Part shown: positions 29,688 to 39,435 of the stretch, piece by piece
Position numbering within the stretch: the first letter of the stretch is position 1
Layout of the letters: each line of letters starts with the position of its first letter
Assembly: GCF_024746835.1 (NCBI RefSeq)
Contig: NZ_CP080531.1
Coordinates: forward strand, 1,054,001 to 1,118,000
Direction: 5' to 3'
Length of the DNA: 64,000 bases
From: Mesorhizobium sp. AR02
Lineage (GTDB): Bacteria; Pseudomonadota; Alphaproteobacteria; Rhizobiales; Rhizobiaceae
The notes under the pieces: model-generated
The model's input: the letters and a program-made list of their open reading frames with translations, nothing else
The model's database searches: none
Told to the model about the DNA's origin: nothing
Made by a program: the position numbers and the translations under genes

Positions 29688-31118
29688 ATGCGAGATATCC
29701 AGCTTTTCGTCGATGGCGTTTGGAGGGCCGGGTCTAGCGGCGCCAGTGCACCAGTTCTGGACCCCGCCACGGGCGACATCATAGGAACCGTCGCTTTGGC
29801 AGCCGTCCGGGATCTTGAGGAAGCAGCTTCGGCTGCATCTCGAACGTTCTCGGCCTGGAGAAAAGTAAGTGCGCTTGATCGATGCCAGATCATGCGAAGC
29901 GCGGCCGCCTTGATGAGGAGCAGGGCTGAGCAAATTGCTGCACTCATCACGAACGAGCAGGGCAAATCAATTCAGGAGGCCCTATCGGAAGTCCGGAATG
30001 CAGCCGATGTCGTTGAATGGTTTGCTGATGAAGGCCGCAGGGTTTTCGGCTGGACTATTCCGCCTCGAGTGCCTGGATCGACAGCGGTAGCTTCGCGTGA
30101 GCCAATCGGCCCAGTGGCGGGCTTTACACCCTGGAACTATCCCGTTGGCCAGGCCGCGCGAAAGATAGCCGCAGCGTTGGCCGCTGGATGTACCATTGTA
30201 CTCAAGGCAGCGGAGGAAACACCCGCCTCAACCGCGGAACTGGTACGTTGCTTTGACGAGGCTGGCGTGCCGGCGGGTGCTCTCAACCTCGTCTTCGGAA
30301 TTCCCGCCGAAGTCTCGGGGCATCTGATACCGCACCCGTCGATCCGAGCCGTGACCTTCACGGGCTCGACTTCCATCGGGAAGCGTTTGACCGCGCTTGC
30401 CGGGCTGCACATGAAGTCATGCACGATGGAACTTGGTGGTCATGCGCCCTGCCTTGTGTTCAAGGACGCGGATATCGACAACGCTGTCGAGGTCCTGGGA
30501 TCCAACAAGTTCCATAACGCTGGGCAGTCGTGCATAGCCCCAACGCGGATTCTTGTTGAGTCTTCAGTCTATGATGATTTTCTCACGCGTTTCACCGCTT
30601 ACGCCAGCACGGTTCGGATGGGCGCAGGCATAGACCCTCAGTCGATGATGGGGCCGCTAGCCCATAGCCGCCGACCTGATGTGGTGGATGCGCTGGTGCA
30701 GGATGCAATTCAGTGCGGAGCGAAACTCGTTCACGGCGGTCGCCGCTCTGGCAATCATGGATATTTCTATGAGCCGACAGTTCTCGCCGAAGTGCCCGCC
30801 GAAGCCCGCATCATGAACGAAGAGCCGTTCGGCCCTGTCGCGATCCTGAATCGTTTTCGAACAGTCGATGAAGCAATCGACGAGGCAAATCGGCTTAATT
30901 GCGGGCTTGCTGCCTATGCCTTCTCGCGTTCGTCGACGACTATCCAAAGACTGTCGACGGAGATTGAGACAGGCATGATCTCGATCAACCACTATGGCCT
31001 TGCCTATGCCGAACTACCATTCAATGGAATCAAGGATTCAGGTTTCGGCAGCGAAGGTGGCTACGAAGCTCTCTCGGAGTTTCTCACAACCAGGTTCGTG
31101 GCAACCCTCGCTCATTGA
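29688..31118 (+). CDS. Aldehyde dehydrogenase family protein, succinate-semialdehyde dehydrogenase-like
   Basis: A 476-aa NAD(P)-dependent aldehyde dehydrogenase. The catalytic Cys282 is in NAGQSCIAPTR, and Glu248 in MELGGHAP is the general base; GFTPWNYPV and GSTSIGK line the cofactor site. Family resemblance is to GabD-type succinate-semialdehyde dehydrogenases. AGGAGAGG lies before ATG 29688. It shares an operator motif with the CoA ligase and hydratase genes, so it probably oxidises an aldehyde made by the class III aminotransferase of this group to an acid for CoA activation. The substrate is not fixed by sequence. Confidence 0.9.
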   Translation: MRDIQLFVDGVWRAGSSGASAPVLDPATGDIIGTVALAAVRDLEEAASAASRTFSAWRKVSALDRCQIMRSAAALMRSRAEQIAALITNEQGKSIQEALSEVRNAADVVEWFADEGRRVFGWTIPPRVPGSTAVASREPIGPVAGFTPWNYPVGQAARKIAAALAAGCTIVLKAAEETPASTAELVRCFDEAGVPAGALNLVFGIPAEVSGHLIPHPSIRAVTFTGSTSIGKRLTALAGLHMKSCTMELGGHAPCLVFKDADIDNAVEVLGSNKFHNAGQSCIAPTRILVESSVYDDFLTRFTAYASTVRMGAGIDPQSMMGPLAHSRRPDVVDALVQDAIQCGAKLVHGGRRSGNHGYFYEPTVLAEVPAEARIMNEEPFGPVAILNRFRTVDEAIDEANRLNCGLAAYAFSRSSTTIQRLSTEIETGMISINHYGLAYAELPFNGIKDSGFGSEGGYEALSEFLTTRFVATLAH

Positions 31119-31233
31119 CTGGTCATCCTCCACGACACGCGAGAGCATCAGTCGGCAGCTGAGCAGCGGTATCTGAAGCCCGGGCATTCTGCGGCTCCGG
31201 CTGCCCTCGCCTTCAGGCGCTGAGGCTATCGCA

Positions 31234-32013
31234 TCAAAAAGAGATTCCCCGCGCTGCCGCGGTCACCAAGCGAGGGAACGTTTCTAAAAACTGGGTTCGC
31301 TCCATCCTTGCGAGCGGAACAGCTACACTAACGGCGGCGATGACATCGCCACTTGCGCCAATGATTGGGGCCGCGACGGATGCGTCTCCAAGGTAGATTT
31401 CGTCGAAGGCGGCAGCATAACCGCTGTGCCTTGCTTCAGCGATGCGCGCCAAAATATCTTCGACCTCGATCGGAGTGGAGGGGGTGTAGGCTTTGAGGTC
31501 CGATCGCGAAATGATGTCTCGAACCGAGTCATCAGGCATTCGGGACAGGATCGCCCTGCCCGGAGAGGTGCAAAATGCCGGCAGGCGCGAGCCTGCAATT
31601 ACATCTGTATTCAGCATCCGTCGGCTCAAATAGCGCGACAAAAATACAACTTCTGTTCCATCAAGGACCGTTAGGCTAACTGCCTCCTCGGTCTCCTTGC
31701 TAAGGTGCAGCAATATCGGCATTGCTTTATCAACCAGGCGTGACGCGCGCGTGTAGTGATAAGCGAGATCCAGCGTTTTGATCGAGAGCTCAAACTGCCG
31801 CGTTGCGGGGTCTTTGCGGAGGTAGCCCAACTGAGTGAGCGTGTGTGTGAAACGCTGCGCTGTACTGAGATCCATGCCGGTCATCTGGGAGATCTGTGAC
31901 AATGTGAGCGAGCCATGCCCTTTGTCGAAAACAGTCAACACCCGGAAAGCCTTGGCAACAGATTGGACCATAAGCGGGTCTTCGCGCTTCACACTACTTG
32001 TCTCGTCCTGCAT
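31234..32013 (-). CDS. IclR-family transcriptional regulator
   Basis: A 259-aa IclR regulator with an N-terminal winged helix-turn-helix (LTLSQISQMTGMDLSTAQRF, about 37-56) and a C-terminal GAF-like effector domain containing LPAFCTSPGRAIL and a final VPLARM segment. The start is ATG 32013, with TTG one codon earlier. It lies between the aldehyde dehydrogenase and CoA ligase genes and in the middle of three promoters that share an ATTGCAAT-like motif, so it most likely controls them with an aromatic, amino- or short-chain acid as effector. Confidence 0.9.
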   Translation of the reverse strand: MQDETSSVKREDPLMVQSVAKAFRVLTVFDKGHGSLTLSQISQMTGMDLSTAQRFTHTLTQLGYLRKDPATRQFELSIKTLDLAYHYTRASRLVDKAMPILLHLSKETEEAVSLTVLDGTEVVFLSRYLSRRMLNTDVIAGSRLPAFCTSPGRAILSRMPDDSVRDIISRSDLKAYTPSTPIEVEDILARIAEARHSGYAAAFDEIYLGDASVAAPIIGASGDVIAAVSVAVPLARMERTQFLETFPRLVTAAARGISF

Positions 32014-32536
32014 CAATCACCCGTTTGCGTGCGCATCCCCGGTCGGCCGAGGCAAAATTCGAAAGCGACTGGCTTGGCCAGCGAGGCAGATCCTTTGGGA
32101 ACGATTAGCCGCTTCGTGATCGCTCCGCAATTTTCGTGAGACCCAACCTTCGGCTCAAGCAGTCAGGCGGCCTGAACCATCGTCCTAAGTGTGTCCGCTG
32201 GGTCAAGGACGACGGCGTCTATCGTCGGAATCGAGCTCCTTCTGCTCACGAACTTAAAACGTATTTTTTCGCGCTTGACCATAGCGGCAATCTAATTGCA
32301 ATATGTGTAATGCAATATAAGTTATTGCAATGCAGTTTTCAATCAATCGCTGTGCCAGGACATGTTGGAAGAATTGAACGATGCGATCCGCCGTCCAGCC
32401 CCACCCACCAAACGGTGTTCAGCCTCGACTTCACTGCCTGGCGACGTCTTCGTCTTGTGGCGGCGATCGCAAGACCAACACACCTGGCATTCGGATCATG
32501 GCTGCCCGATCAGACCAAAACGAGGTTTAGTCCAAG
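32014..32536. other. Divergent regulatory region, IclR gene and CoA ligase
   Basis: This 523-bp region contains promoters for the IclR gene (reverse) and the CoA ligase (forward), and the densest group of ATTGCAAT-like motifs in the window at 32294-32335. I see no gene of its own; the forward frame across it lacks a family match. Confidence 0.55.
32294..32335. promoter_or_regulatory. Candidate IclR-type operator cluster, site 2
   Basis: ATTGCA (32295-32300) and TGCAAT (32311-32316) form an inverted pair 10 bp apart, followed by AGTTATTGCAATGCAG (32320-32335). This is about 200 bp before the CoA ligase and 280 bp from the IclR start, so the site may serve both directions. Confidence 0.55.
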
Positions 32537-34060
32537 ATGAAACTGCGTGGATTGATAGCTCGGCTGCAAGAATTGGCAAATGAATCGCCGCACAAACTCT
32601 ATGCCGAAACGACATCTGGCAAAATTACTATTGACCAGATGGCGGCGGCGGCTGAAGCCGTTTCCGTCCAACTATACGACCGGGGCCTTAGGAAAGGCGA
32701 TCGGGTGATCGTGATGATGGCCAACAGCCTTGGCTCGTTGGCCATCATCCACGGCCTGCTGCGCGCCGGGCTGGTATGGGTTCCCGTGAACCCGACGTTG
32801 GTGGGCGAGCCCTTGGCACATGTAATCCGCATGACCCAACCTGGTCTAATTTTGTGCGATCCTATGCTCGATCAGCAGCTCGCTGTCGTGGACTGCTGCG
32901 CGTCGCCGATCGAGGTGATCCATAGTCGCGGCTTGCCCGTGGGACGGCCAATGTTCGACGGCAAATTCCCTGAGGCGAATGATTTGGCCGCGATCATGTT
33001 CACCTCGGGCACGACCGGTCCCGCCAAAGGCGTCATGGTCAGCCACATGATGCTAGAGCTTGCTGCCGAAGCCGTCGCGCTGAGCGCAGACCTGAGGCCC
33101 GGCGACAACCTCTTCATGTGGGAGCCATTCTATCATATCGGCGGCGCCCAGGTCCTTATGCTGCCGATGATACGCGAGGTGCACCTTACGATCGCAGATC
33201 GGTTTAGCGCCTCTCGCTTCTGGCAACAGGTCGCAGAAGGGGGCTGTACGCATATCCACCATTTGGGCGGGATCATTCAGATCCTGCTGAAACAACCAGA
33301 CTCTGTCTGGGATCGCGAGCATACGGTTCGCATTGCCTGGGGTGGGGGCTGCGCCCCGGAAGTGTGGCGCCGTTTCGAAGACAGGTTCGGCGTTCAAATT
33401 CGAGAATGCTACGGCATGACCGAATGCTCGAGCCTTACGTCATGGAATGACGAAGGTGTTGTGGGGTCGGTGGGTCGCGCCGCGCCCTGGTTCAGCATCC
33501 ATCTCAGAGATGACAGCGGCCGCCTTCTCGGCCCTGGAGACGGACGCGGAGAAATCATCGTAACAACGTCGCTACCCGGCGCGATAACTGAGGGCTACTA
33601 TTGCAACCCGGCGGCTACGGCGGCGGCGATCCGAGAAGACGGATTCCACACCGGAGACCTGGGCTCATGGGGTATCGGCGGACACCTCCACTTCCATGGC
33701 CGAATGAACGATTCGGTTCGTCGCCGAGGTGAAAATGTCTCGGCATACGAGGTCGAAAGCGTCGCCGTACGCCACCCCGACGTTTTGGATGCGGCGATGA
33801 TAGGGGTGCCGGCCGAGATCGGAGAATCTGAAATTCAGCTCTTCATTCAACCGAGGCCCGGAACCAGGCCAGATCCAGCCGGTATCTGGGCCTGGATGTC
33901 GGGCCACCTCGCACCTCACCAACACCCCCGTTACATCGCGGTAGTGACGGAGTTTCCGCGCACCCCAAGTCAGCGGATCCAAAAGCACCTGCTGCCTGTC
34001 GACCCGGCCAATCGCTGGGAGCGTCATCAGGCGCCAAGGGCCAAGGACAAGGAGCCTTGA
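32537..34060 (+). CDS. Acyl-CoA ligase, AMP-binding family (CaiC-like)
   Basis: A 507-aa ANL superfamily ligase that activates a carboxylic acid as acyl-AMP and then acyl-CoA. The P-loop motif [12 protein letters not shown] is near residues 154-165, YGMTE near 293-297 and the hinge/A8 region [12 protein letters not shown] near 396-407. The last wording resembles CaiC-type carnitine/crotonobetaine ligases, which suggests a quaternary or amino-acid-like acid but does not prove it. The ribosome binding site is weak. It is followed 110 bp later by the class III aminotransferase. The C-terminal catalytic lysine region is short, ending near RIQKHLLP. Confidence 0.88.
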   Translation: MKLRGLIARLQELANESPHKLYAETTSGKITIDQMAAAAEAVSVQLYDRGLRKGDRVIVMMANSLGSLAIIHGLLRAGLVWVPVNPTLVGEPLAHVIRMTQPGLILCDPMLDQQLAVVDCCASPIEVIHSRGLPVGRPMFDGKFPEANDLAAIMFTSGTTGPAKGVMVSHMMLELAAEAVALSADLRPGDNLFMWEPFYHIGGAQVLMLPMIREVHLTIADRFSASRFWQQVAEGGCTHIHHLGGIIQILLKQPDSVWDREHTVRIAWGGGCAPEVWRRFEDRFGVQIRECYGMTECSSLTSWNDEGVVGSVGRAAPWFSIHLRDDSGRLLGPGDGRGEIIVTTSLPGAITEGYYCNPAATAAAIREDGFHTGDLGSWGIGGHLHFHGRMNDSVRRRGENVSAYEVESVAVRHPDVLDAAMIGVPAEIGESEIQLFIQPRPGTRPDPAGIWAWMSGHLAPHQHPRYIAVVTEFPRTPSQRIQKHLLPVDPANRWERHQAPRAKDKEP

Positions 34061-34170
34061 TGTCCATGCCAACAAGCCGGGGCAGTCCCGTCAAGAACCA
34101 TGGTCAGCACCGACCAGTATGGACGTTCAGCCGGGATGCATCAAAAGTCAGATCGAGAAAGGGAAACGCC

Positions 34171-35547
34171 ATGGAAAAAGTTCGGCACGATAACGTTGGA
34201 GAAGCCTTGCGCGCGCACATGTTCGTGCCCGCACAAGATATGGCCAACCTTGGAAAGACCTCGCAACCTGTTTTGGTTCGAGGAGAGGGCATTTATGTTT
34301 ACACCGAGGACGGCCGCAGGCTCATCGATGGCCCGGCGGGCATGTGGTGCGCTCAGGTCGGCTATGGTCGCAAGGAGATCGCCGATGCCATCTACAACCA
34401 GGCGATGACGCTCCCTTATGCTTCGCCCTGGTACATGGCGACCAGCCCCGCCGCCCGGCTGGCCGAGAAAATAGCCAGCCTCACACCGGGCGATCTTAAC
34501 CGAATTTTCTTCACCACAGGCGGCTCCACCGCTGTTGACACAGCCCTGCGCTTCACCGAGTTCTACAACAACGTTCTTGGCCGGCCGCACAAAAAGCGGA
34601 TCATCGTGCGGTTCGACGGCTATCACGGTTCAACTTCGTTGACCGCAGCTTGCTCGGGGCGCGCCGGCAACTGGCCCAATTTCGATATTGAGCAAGACCG
34701 TATCTCTTTCCTCTCCAGCCCGAACCCACGGTCGGCCGGGAATCGCAGTCAGGAAGAATTCCTCGACGACCTGGTAACTGAGTTTGAAGACCGGATCGCC
34801 AAGCTCGGTCCAGAGACGATCGCCGCATTCCTTGCGGAACCGGTCCTGGCCTCAGGCGGCGTAATCATCCCACCAAAGGGCTATCATGCGCGCTTCAAGG
34901 CTGTGTGTGAAAGGTTCGACATCCTCTACATCTCGGACGAGGTGGTGACAGGTTTCGGCCGATGCGGCGAATGGTTTGCGTCTGAAAAGGTCTTTGGCGT
35001 CATTCCGGATATTATCACCTTCGCCAAGGGGGTGACCTCAGGCTACGTGCCGCTAGGGGGGCTCGCCATTTCGGACCGGGTGATGTCGCAGATTTCAGGC
35101 GACAATGCCAAGGGAAGCCTGTTCACGAACGGCTATACCTATAGCAACCAGCCCGTTGCGTGCGCTGCTGCATTGGCCAACATCGAATTAATGGAGCGTG
35201 ATGGCATCATACAACACGCTGGCGAGATGGCTGATTATTTCGCAGCATCTCTGTGCACGCTGTCCGCGTTGCCGGGTGTTGCAGATGTTCGATCGGTGGG
35301 ATTGGTCGGGTGCGTCCAGTTCCTCGTGGATCCGACGCAGCCTGCAACAAGTGAAGCGGACAAGGCCTTTACGCGCAAGATGGAAGAGCGCTGCTTTTCG
35401 CACGGCTTGATCGTTCGGCCCGCGAATGACCTCTGCGTGATATCGCCTCCGTTGATCATCAATAAGGAGCAGATTGACGTTGTGGTCGAGATCATGACGC
35501 GTTCGATCCTGGAAGCCGCGCAGGCATACAATTTGGTCGCTGCCTAG
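34171..35547 (+). CDS. Class III PLP-dependent aminotransferase
   Basis: A 458-aa omega-amino acid/diamine-type aminotransferase. The PLP lysine is Lys286 in FAKGVTSGY, the cofactor aspartate lies in [11 protein letters not shown], and the GPAGMWC region opens the active site. Such enzymes move an amino group from an omega-amino acid, a diamine or taurine to pyruvate or 2-oxoglutarate, giving an aldehyde. AAAGGG precedes ATG 34171; the frame extends upstream but without family residues. With the nearby aldehyde dehydrogenase and CoA ligase it makes a plausible amine to aldehyde to acid to acyl-CoA route. Confidence 0.9.
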   Translation: MEKVRHDNVGEALRAHMFVPAQDMANLGKTSQPVLVRGEGIYVYTEDGRRLIDGPAGMWCAQVGYGRKEIADAIYNQAMTLPYASPWYMATSPAARLAEKIASLTPGDLNRIFFTTGGSTAVDTALRFTEFYNNVLGRPHKKRIIVRFDGYHGSTSLTAACSGRAGNWPNFDIEQDRISFLSSPNPRSAGNRSQEEFLDDLVTEFEDRIAKLGPETIAAFLAEPVLASGGVIIPPKGYHARFKAVCERFDILYISDEVVTGFGRCGEWFASEKVFGVIPDIITFAKGVTSGYVPLGGLAISDRVMSQISGDNAKGSLFTNGYTYSNQPVACAAALANIELMERDGIIQHAGEMADYFAASLCTLSALPGVADVRSVGLVGCVQFLVDPTQPATSEADKAFTRKMEERCFSHGLIVRPANDLCVISPPLIINKEQIDVVVEIMTRSILEAAQAYNLVAA

Positions 35548-35670
35548 CATTCGAACGAGTTTGATTGTTGGAGTAAGTGAGGCATGGGTCGCGATGCGGC
35601 CTATGCCTCTGCGAACGACACAGCCGCGAACCGATTGTGCCGGTTCGACCGAGCTGCGCATGCCACCCAG

Positions 35671-37383
35671 TTAGATGCCAGTATGGATGTTGCTCACCCC
35701 TGCTCCGGGATTAAAGGACCCGGTTCCCGGCCTGCTTCCTAAGAACACGACTTCACCGGGACGAGCCCGATCCGCGATGATCCGGTCGAGCCAGCCCGTC
35801 GCCATGTCCGGGACCGAGGCGAGAAGGGTTTCGGTGTATGGCTCATGAGGAGGAGAGAAAACTTCATCCTTGAGGCCTTGCTCGACCACTCGGCCACGCT
35901 GCATCACCACCACACGATCGGCGACAACGCGAACGACCTCGATGTCATGCGTGATGAACAGGTACGAGATGCCAAGCCTGGCTTGAAGCGCTATCAATGT
36001 GCGCAGCACGTCGGCCTGCACGACCTTGTCCAGGGCCGACGTAATCTCGTCGCAGACAATCAGTTCGGGCTCGGCGGCCAATGCACGTGCGATCGCAACA
36101 CGTTGCTTTTGGCCACCTGATAGCTGTGAAGGCGTACGATCAGCATGATGCTCGCTCAGTTCGACCATGCGCAAGAGTTCAATCAACCGTGCCTCGCGCC
36201 TGGAGTCGCGCAAACCATGATAGAGGGCGAGCGGACGCCCTACGATCTTGCGAACCGTCTGGCGCGGATTGAGTGCGGTATCAGCTGACTGATGGATGAT
36301 CTGGATCCGTCTCAACATATCCAGCGACCGGCGCGATACGCGAGCCGGGAGAGATGCACCGCCATAGGTCAGCCCTCCGCCTGAGGGCTCCATCAATCCC
36401 ACGATCACCCGGCCAAGCGTGGATTTCCCCGAGCCAGATTCTCCGACCACGGCGACAGACTCGGCTCGTGCGACCTCAAGTTCGATTTCCTTCAGTGCTT
36501 CGAAGTCTCCGTAACGCGCAGACACGTCCTTGAGGACGAGCAAAGGCTCTCTCTTGCCAGCTCGCCGGTGATCATTGGCCACAGGCATCTCATGAACAGC
36601 CCAGAGGCTCTTTGTGTACTCGTGTTCAGGCTGAGCCATAATCTGGGCTATGGGACCCTGCTCCACGACGACACCGTTGCGGAGCACGGCCACGCGATGC
36701 GCGATCTGCGCGACGACGGCCAGGTCGTGGGTGATGTAGATTGCAGCCACGCCGAAGTCCTCGATCACCTTGCGAATTGAGATCAGAACTTCGACTTGCG
36801 TCGTCACGTCGAGGGCAGTTGTCGGCTCATCGAAGATGATCAGGGCGGGATTGCAGATCATGGCCATGGCGATCATGGCACGCTGCAGCTGACCGCCAGA
36901 CACTTGATGTGGATAGCGCTTTCCAAACTGTTCGGGGTCAGGCAGCTGAAGCGCATAAAACAGATCAACTGCGCGTCGTTCCGCGGCCTGGCGCGAAAGC
37001 CCGCCCCGGTCGACCGCAACCATGACGATCTGATCCATCAATCGATACGCGGGATTGAACGCTGCCTGCGCGCTCTGGGCAACGTAGGCAATTCGTGTGC
37101 CGCGCAACTTCCGACGATCCTCTTCGGGATCGGCGAACAGATCCTGACCATCGAGCCTGACAGACCCGCCCGACCGGCGGGCACCCGGGCGCAAATATCC
37201 CAATACGGCGAGGCCGATCGTTGATTTGCCGGCGCCGGACTCACCGACAAGGCCAAGCACCTCGCCTGGTCTTATTGAAAAGCTGACACCATTGACGATT
37301 GGTGACCAGCTGTCGTGCGCCTTGGCATCGATCCTGAGGTCTTCGACTTCAATGACTGCTGGCGTGGTGCTTGCGGGCGACAT
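35671..37383 (-). CDS. Peptide/opine ABC transporter, fused double ATPase (DppD-DppF type)
   Basis: A 570-aa protein with two complete ABC ATPase domains. The first has GESGAGKST, VSGGQLQRA and IIFDEPTTALD; the second has GESGSGKST, LSGGQKQRV and IVCDEITSALD. Such fused ATPases drive dipeptide, oligopeptide, opine or nickel importers. It is the last gene of a reverse operon with a binding protein and two permeases, 3 bp after the DppC-like gene, and converges on the aminotransferase gene. In the second domain the usual DEP of Walker B is DEI, which may be tolerated because the catalytic glutamate is kept. Confidence 0.93.
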   Translation of the reverse strand: MSPASTTPAVIEVEDLRIDAKAHDSWSPIVNGVSFSIRPGEVLGLVGESGAGKSTIGLAVLGYLRPGARRSGGSVRLDGQDLFADPEEDRRKLRGTRIAYVAQSAQAAFNPAYRLMDQIVMVAVDRGGLSRQAAERRAVDLFYALQLPDPEQFGKRYPHQVSGGQLQRAMIAMAMICNPALIIFDEPTTALDVTTQVEVLISIRKVIEDFGVAAIYITHDLAVVAQIAHRVAVLRNGVVVEQGPIAQIMAQPEHEYTKSLWAVHEMPVANDHRRAGKREPLLVLKDVSARYGDFEALKEIELEVARAESVAVVGESGSGKSTLGRVIVGLMEPSGGGLTYGGASLPARVSRRSLDMLRRIQIIHQSADTALNPRQTVRKIVGRPLALYHGLRDSRREARLIELLRMVELSEHHADRTPSQLSGGQKQRVAIARALAAEPELIVCDEITSALDKVVQADVLRTLIALQARLGISYLFITHDIEVVRVVADRVVVMQRGRVVEQGLKDEVFSPPHEPYTETLLASVPDMATGWLDRIIADRARPGEVVFLGSRPGTGSFNPGAGVSNIHTGI

Positions 37384-37386
37384 GGA

Positions 37387-38265
37387 TCAGCCTTCTTCCG
37401 ATAAACCGCTTGCGCGATTGAGCAGCCAATCGACGACAAAATTAACCGCCACCGAAAGAAACGCGATGGCCGCAGCGGGAATCAATGGCGTGATGTCGCC
37501 CATATTGATCAACGCTGCATTGTCCCGGACCATCGATCCCCACTCCGCCGTGGGCGGCTGGATGCCCACGCCCAAAAAGGACAGAGCCGCAATGCTCAGG
37601 AAGATGAAGCAGAACCGCATTCCAAGCTCTGAGAGCATGAGGGGCAATATGTTGGGAAAGACTTCGTGTATCGCGATCCAGAGAAGGTTCTCGCCTCTTG
37701 CTCTGGCAGCCTCAACAAAATCCAGGCTTGCCACGTTCAGCGCCGCGGCGCGTGCAATGCGGTAAAAACGGGTCGAGTTAAGGACGGCGATGACCAATAT
37801 CAAATTGGCGATCGACGAGCCAAAGAGCGACAGGATCATCAGAATGAAAATCAGGTCAGGGATCGACAAGAGGGCATCGACCACCCTCGACAATGCCTGG
37901 TCGACGATCCCGCCCACCAGGGCTGCGAATGCGCCAAGCAAGCAGCCAATAGCGAACGAGATGATGGTGGTGATCAATGCGATGGCGATCGAATTGCGGG
38001 CGCCAAAGATCAATCGAGAAAGAAAGTCTCGTCCAAGCTGGTCGGTGCCGAGGAGATGGCTTCCGCTCCAAGGCTCAAATGGGATTCGCGAGACGATCTC
38101 GGCTTCGCCATACGGGGCGATGAAGGGGGCCAGGACAGCCGCGAGCACGTACAAGACCATTATCGCCAATCCGAATTTTGCTGTCGGTGGCGCCGAGTGC
38201 AGCGTTCTGATGACGTGGCGAAGCCGGGTCGAGCTCATATTTCCGGAATATGTGAGATTTGCCAT
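37387..38265 (-). CDS. Peptide/opine ABC transporter permease, DppC type
   Basis: A 292-aa permease with a cytoplasmic N-terminus, about six membrane segments (the first FGLAIMVLYVLAAVLAPFIA) and the DppC-type periplasmic motif HLLGTDQLGRDFLSR near 71-85. The EAA loop reads EAARARGENLLWI. It begins 10 bp after the restored DppB stop (38276). It forms the channel with the DppB-like partner; if that gene is really broken, the importer may not work. Confidence 0.92.
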   Translation of the reverse strand: MANLTYSGNMSSTRLRHVIRTLHSAPPTAKFGLAIMVLYVLAAVLAPFIAPYGEAEIVSRIPFEPWSGSHLLGTDQLGRDFLSRLIFGARNSIAIALITTIISFAIGCLLGAFAALVGGIVDQALSRVVDALLSIPDLIFILMILSLFGSSIANLILVIAVLNSTRFYRIARAAALNVASLDFVEAARARGENLLWIAIHEVFPNILPLMLSELGMRFCFIFLSIAALSFLGVGIQPPTAEWGSMVRDNAALINMGDITPLIPAAAIAFLSVAVNFVVDWLLNRASGLSEEG

Positions 38266-38275
38266 CTAGGTGCTT

Positions 38276-39236
38276 TCAGCGCGGATGCAGAAGGCGCGGA
38301 TTGGTGACGATGGATATGACGTCCGCGATCAGATTGAAGCCGATATAGGCTGACGCAAAGATGAGCGGCCTGAATCACTGGCACGTCACGATTGCGCACG
38401 GCATCGATCATCGCCTGACCAACACCTGGATAGACAAACACCACTTCGATAACCACCACACCAGAGATCAGGTAGGCCAGGTTCAGCGCCACAACGCTTG
38501 CAATCGGACCGATCGCGTTCGGCAGTGCCTGCCGCATAACCACTTTAGATTCAGGCTCGCCCTTAAGCCTAGCCATTTCCACATACGGACTGGCCATCAC
38601 CGAGAGCAGTGCGGCACGCGTGTTGCGCACCATGTGCGCCAGGATCACCAGAAGCAGCGTCAGGATAGGCAGGACCATGCGGTACAGCTCTTCGCTGAAG
38701 TGCATGCCGTTGCGAATACCGGACATCGATGGAAACAGTTGAAGCTTCACTGCGAAAATCGCCATCACGATGTAAGCAACAAAGAATTCAGGAAGAGAGA
38801 TCGAGGCCAGCGTCGTCGTGGAGATCACTCGGTCCAGCAGTTTACCGCGGAAACGAGCGCAGACGATGCCCAGAGCAATCGACACAGGCACGGCGATGGC
38901 CGCAGTGATTGACGCAAGCACGAACGTATTGTGCAGGCGTGGTCCGATAACTGCCATCACCTCGCGACCGGAGAAGGACTTGCCCATGTCCCCCATCGCG
39001 GCCGCCGAAAGCCACAATGCGTACCGAAGAAGCCACGGTTGATCCAGACCAAGTTGCGTTTCCAGAGCTGCAACAGCCTGAGGGGTGGCGTTCTGACCAA
39101 GGATGGCGGAGGCATAGCTGCCAGGCAGCATGCTAACTGCCGAGAAAATCACCAAAGAGACGATAATCAGACTGAGAAGGCCAAGTCCGACCCGATTGAT
39201 GGCCATCGTTACAATTGGGTGGAGGTTAGGCTTCAT
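38276..39236 (-). pseudogene. Peptide/opine ABC transporter permease, DppB type, frameshifted
   Basis: The first about 290 codons read as a normal DppB-like permease with membrane segments, the EAA-like loop and RDVPVIQAA near the end. There the frame switches to a non-membrane tail that runs to 38235. Dropping one base near 38363 restores IFASAYIGFNLIADVISIV and NPRLLHPR, a typical last membrane helix, with a stop at 38276 just before the DppC start. The total of 961 nt is one more than a multiple of three. Either a real one-base insertion disabled the importer or this is a sequencing error. GAAGG precedes ATG 39236. Confidence 0.85.
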
Positions 39237-39435
39237 TGGATTGGCCTTCGGGAATTAGCCTAGTTCAACTTCATCGGTCTCGAGGCGGGGCGAACTGCTT
39301 GCGCAGTCGCCTCGTCTCAGCCGATCTGAAAGCGCGGGCGAGACCTCGAGATCCATTCTCGTACTGGGGCTCTTTGATGGGTGAAGTCTTGTCATCGAAA
39401 TGCCTGGGACTTTCGCTGCCGGCGGACTTCGATTG

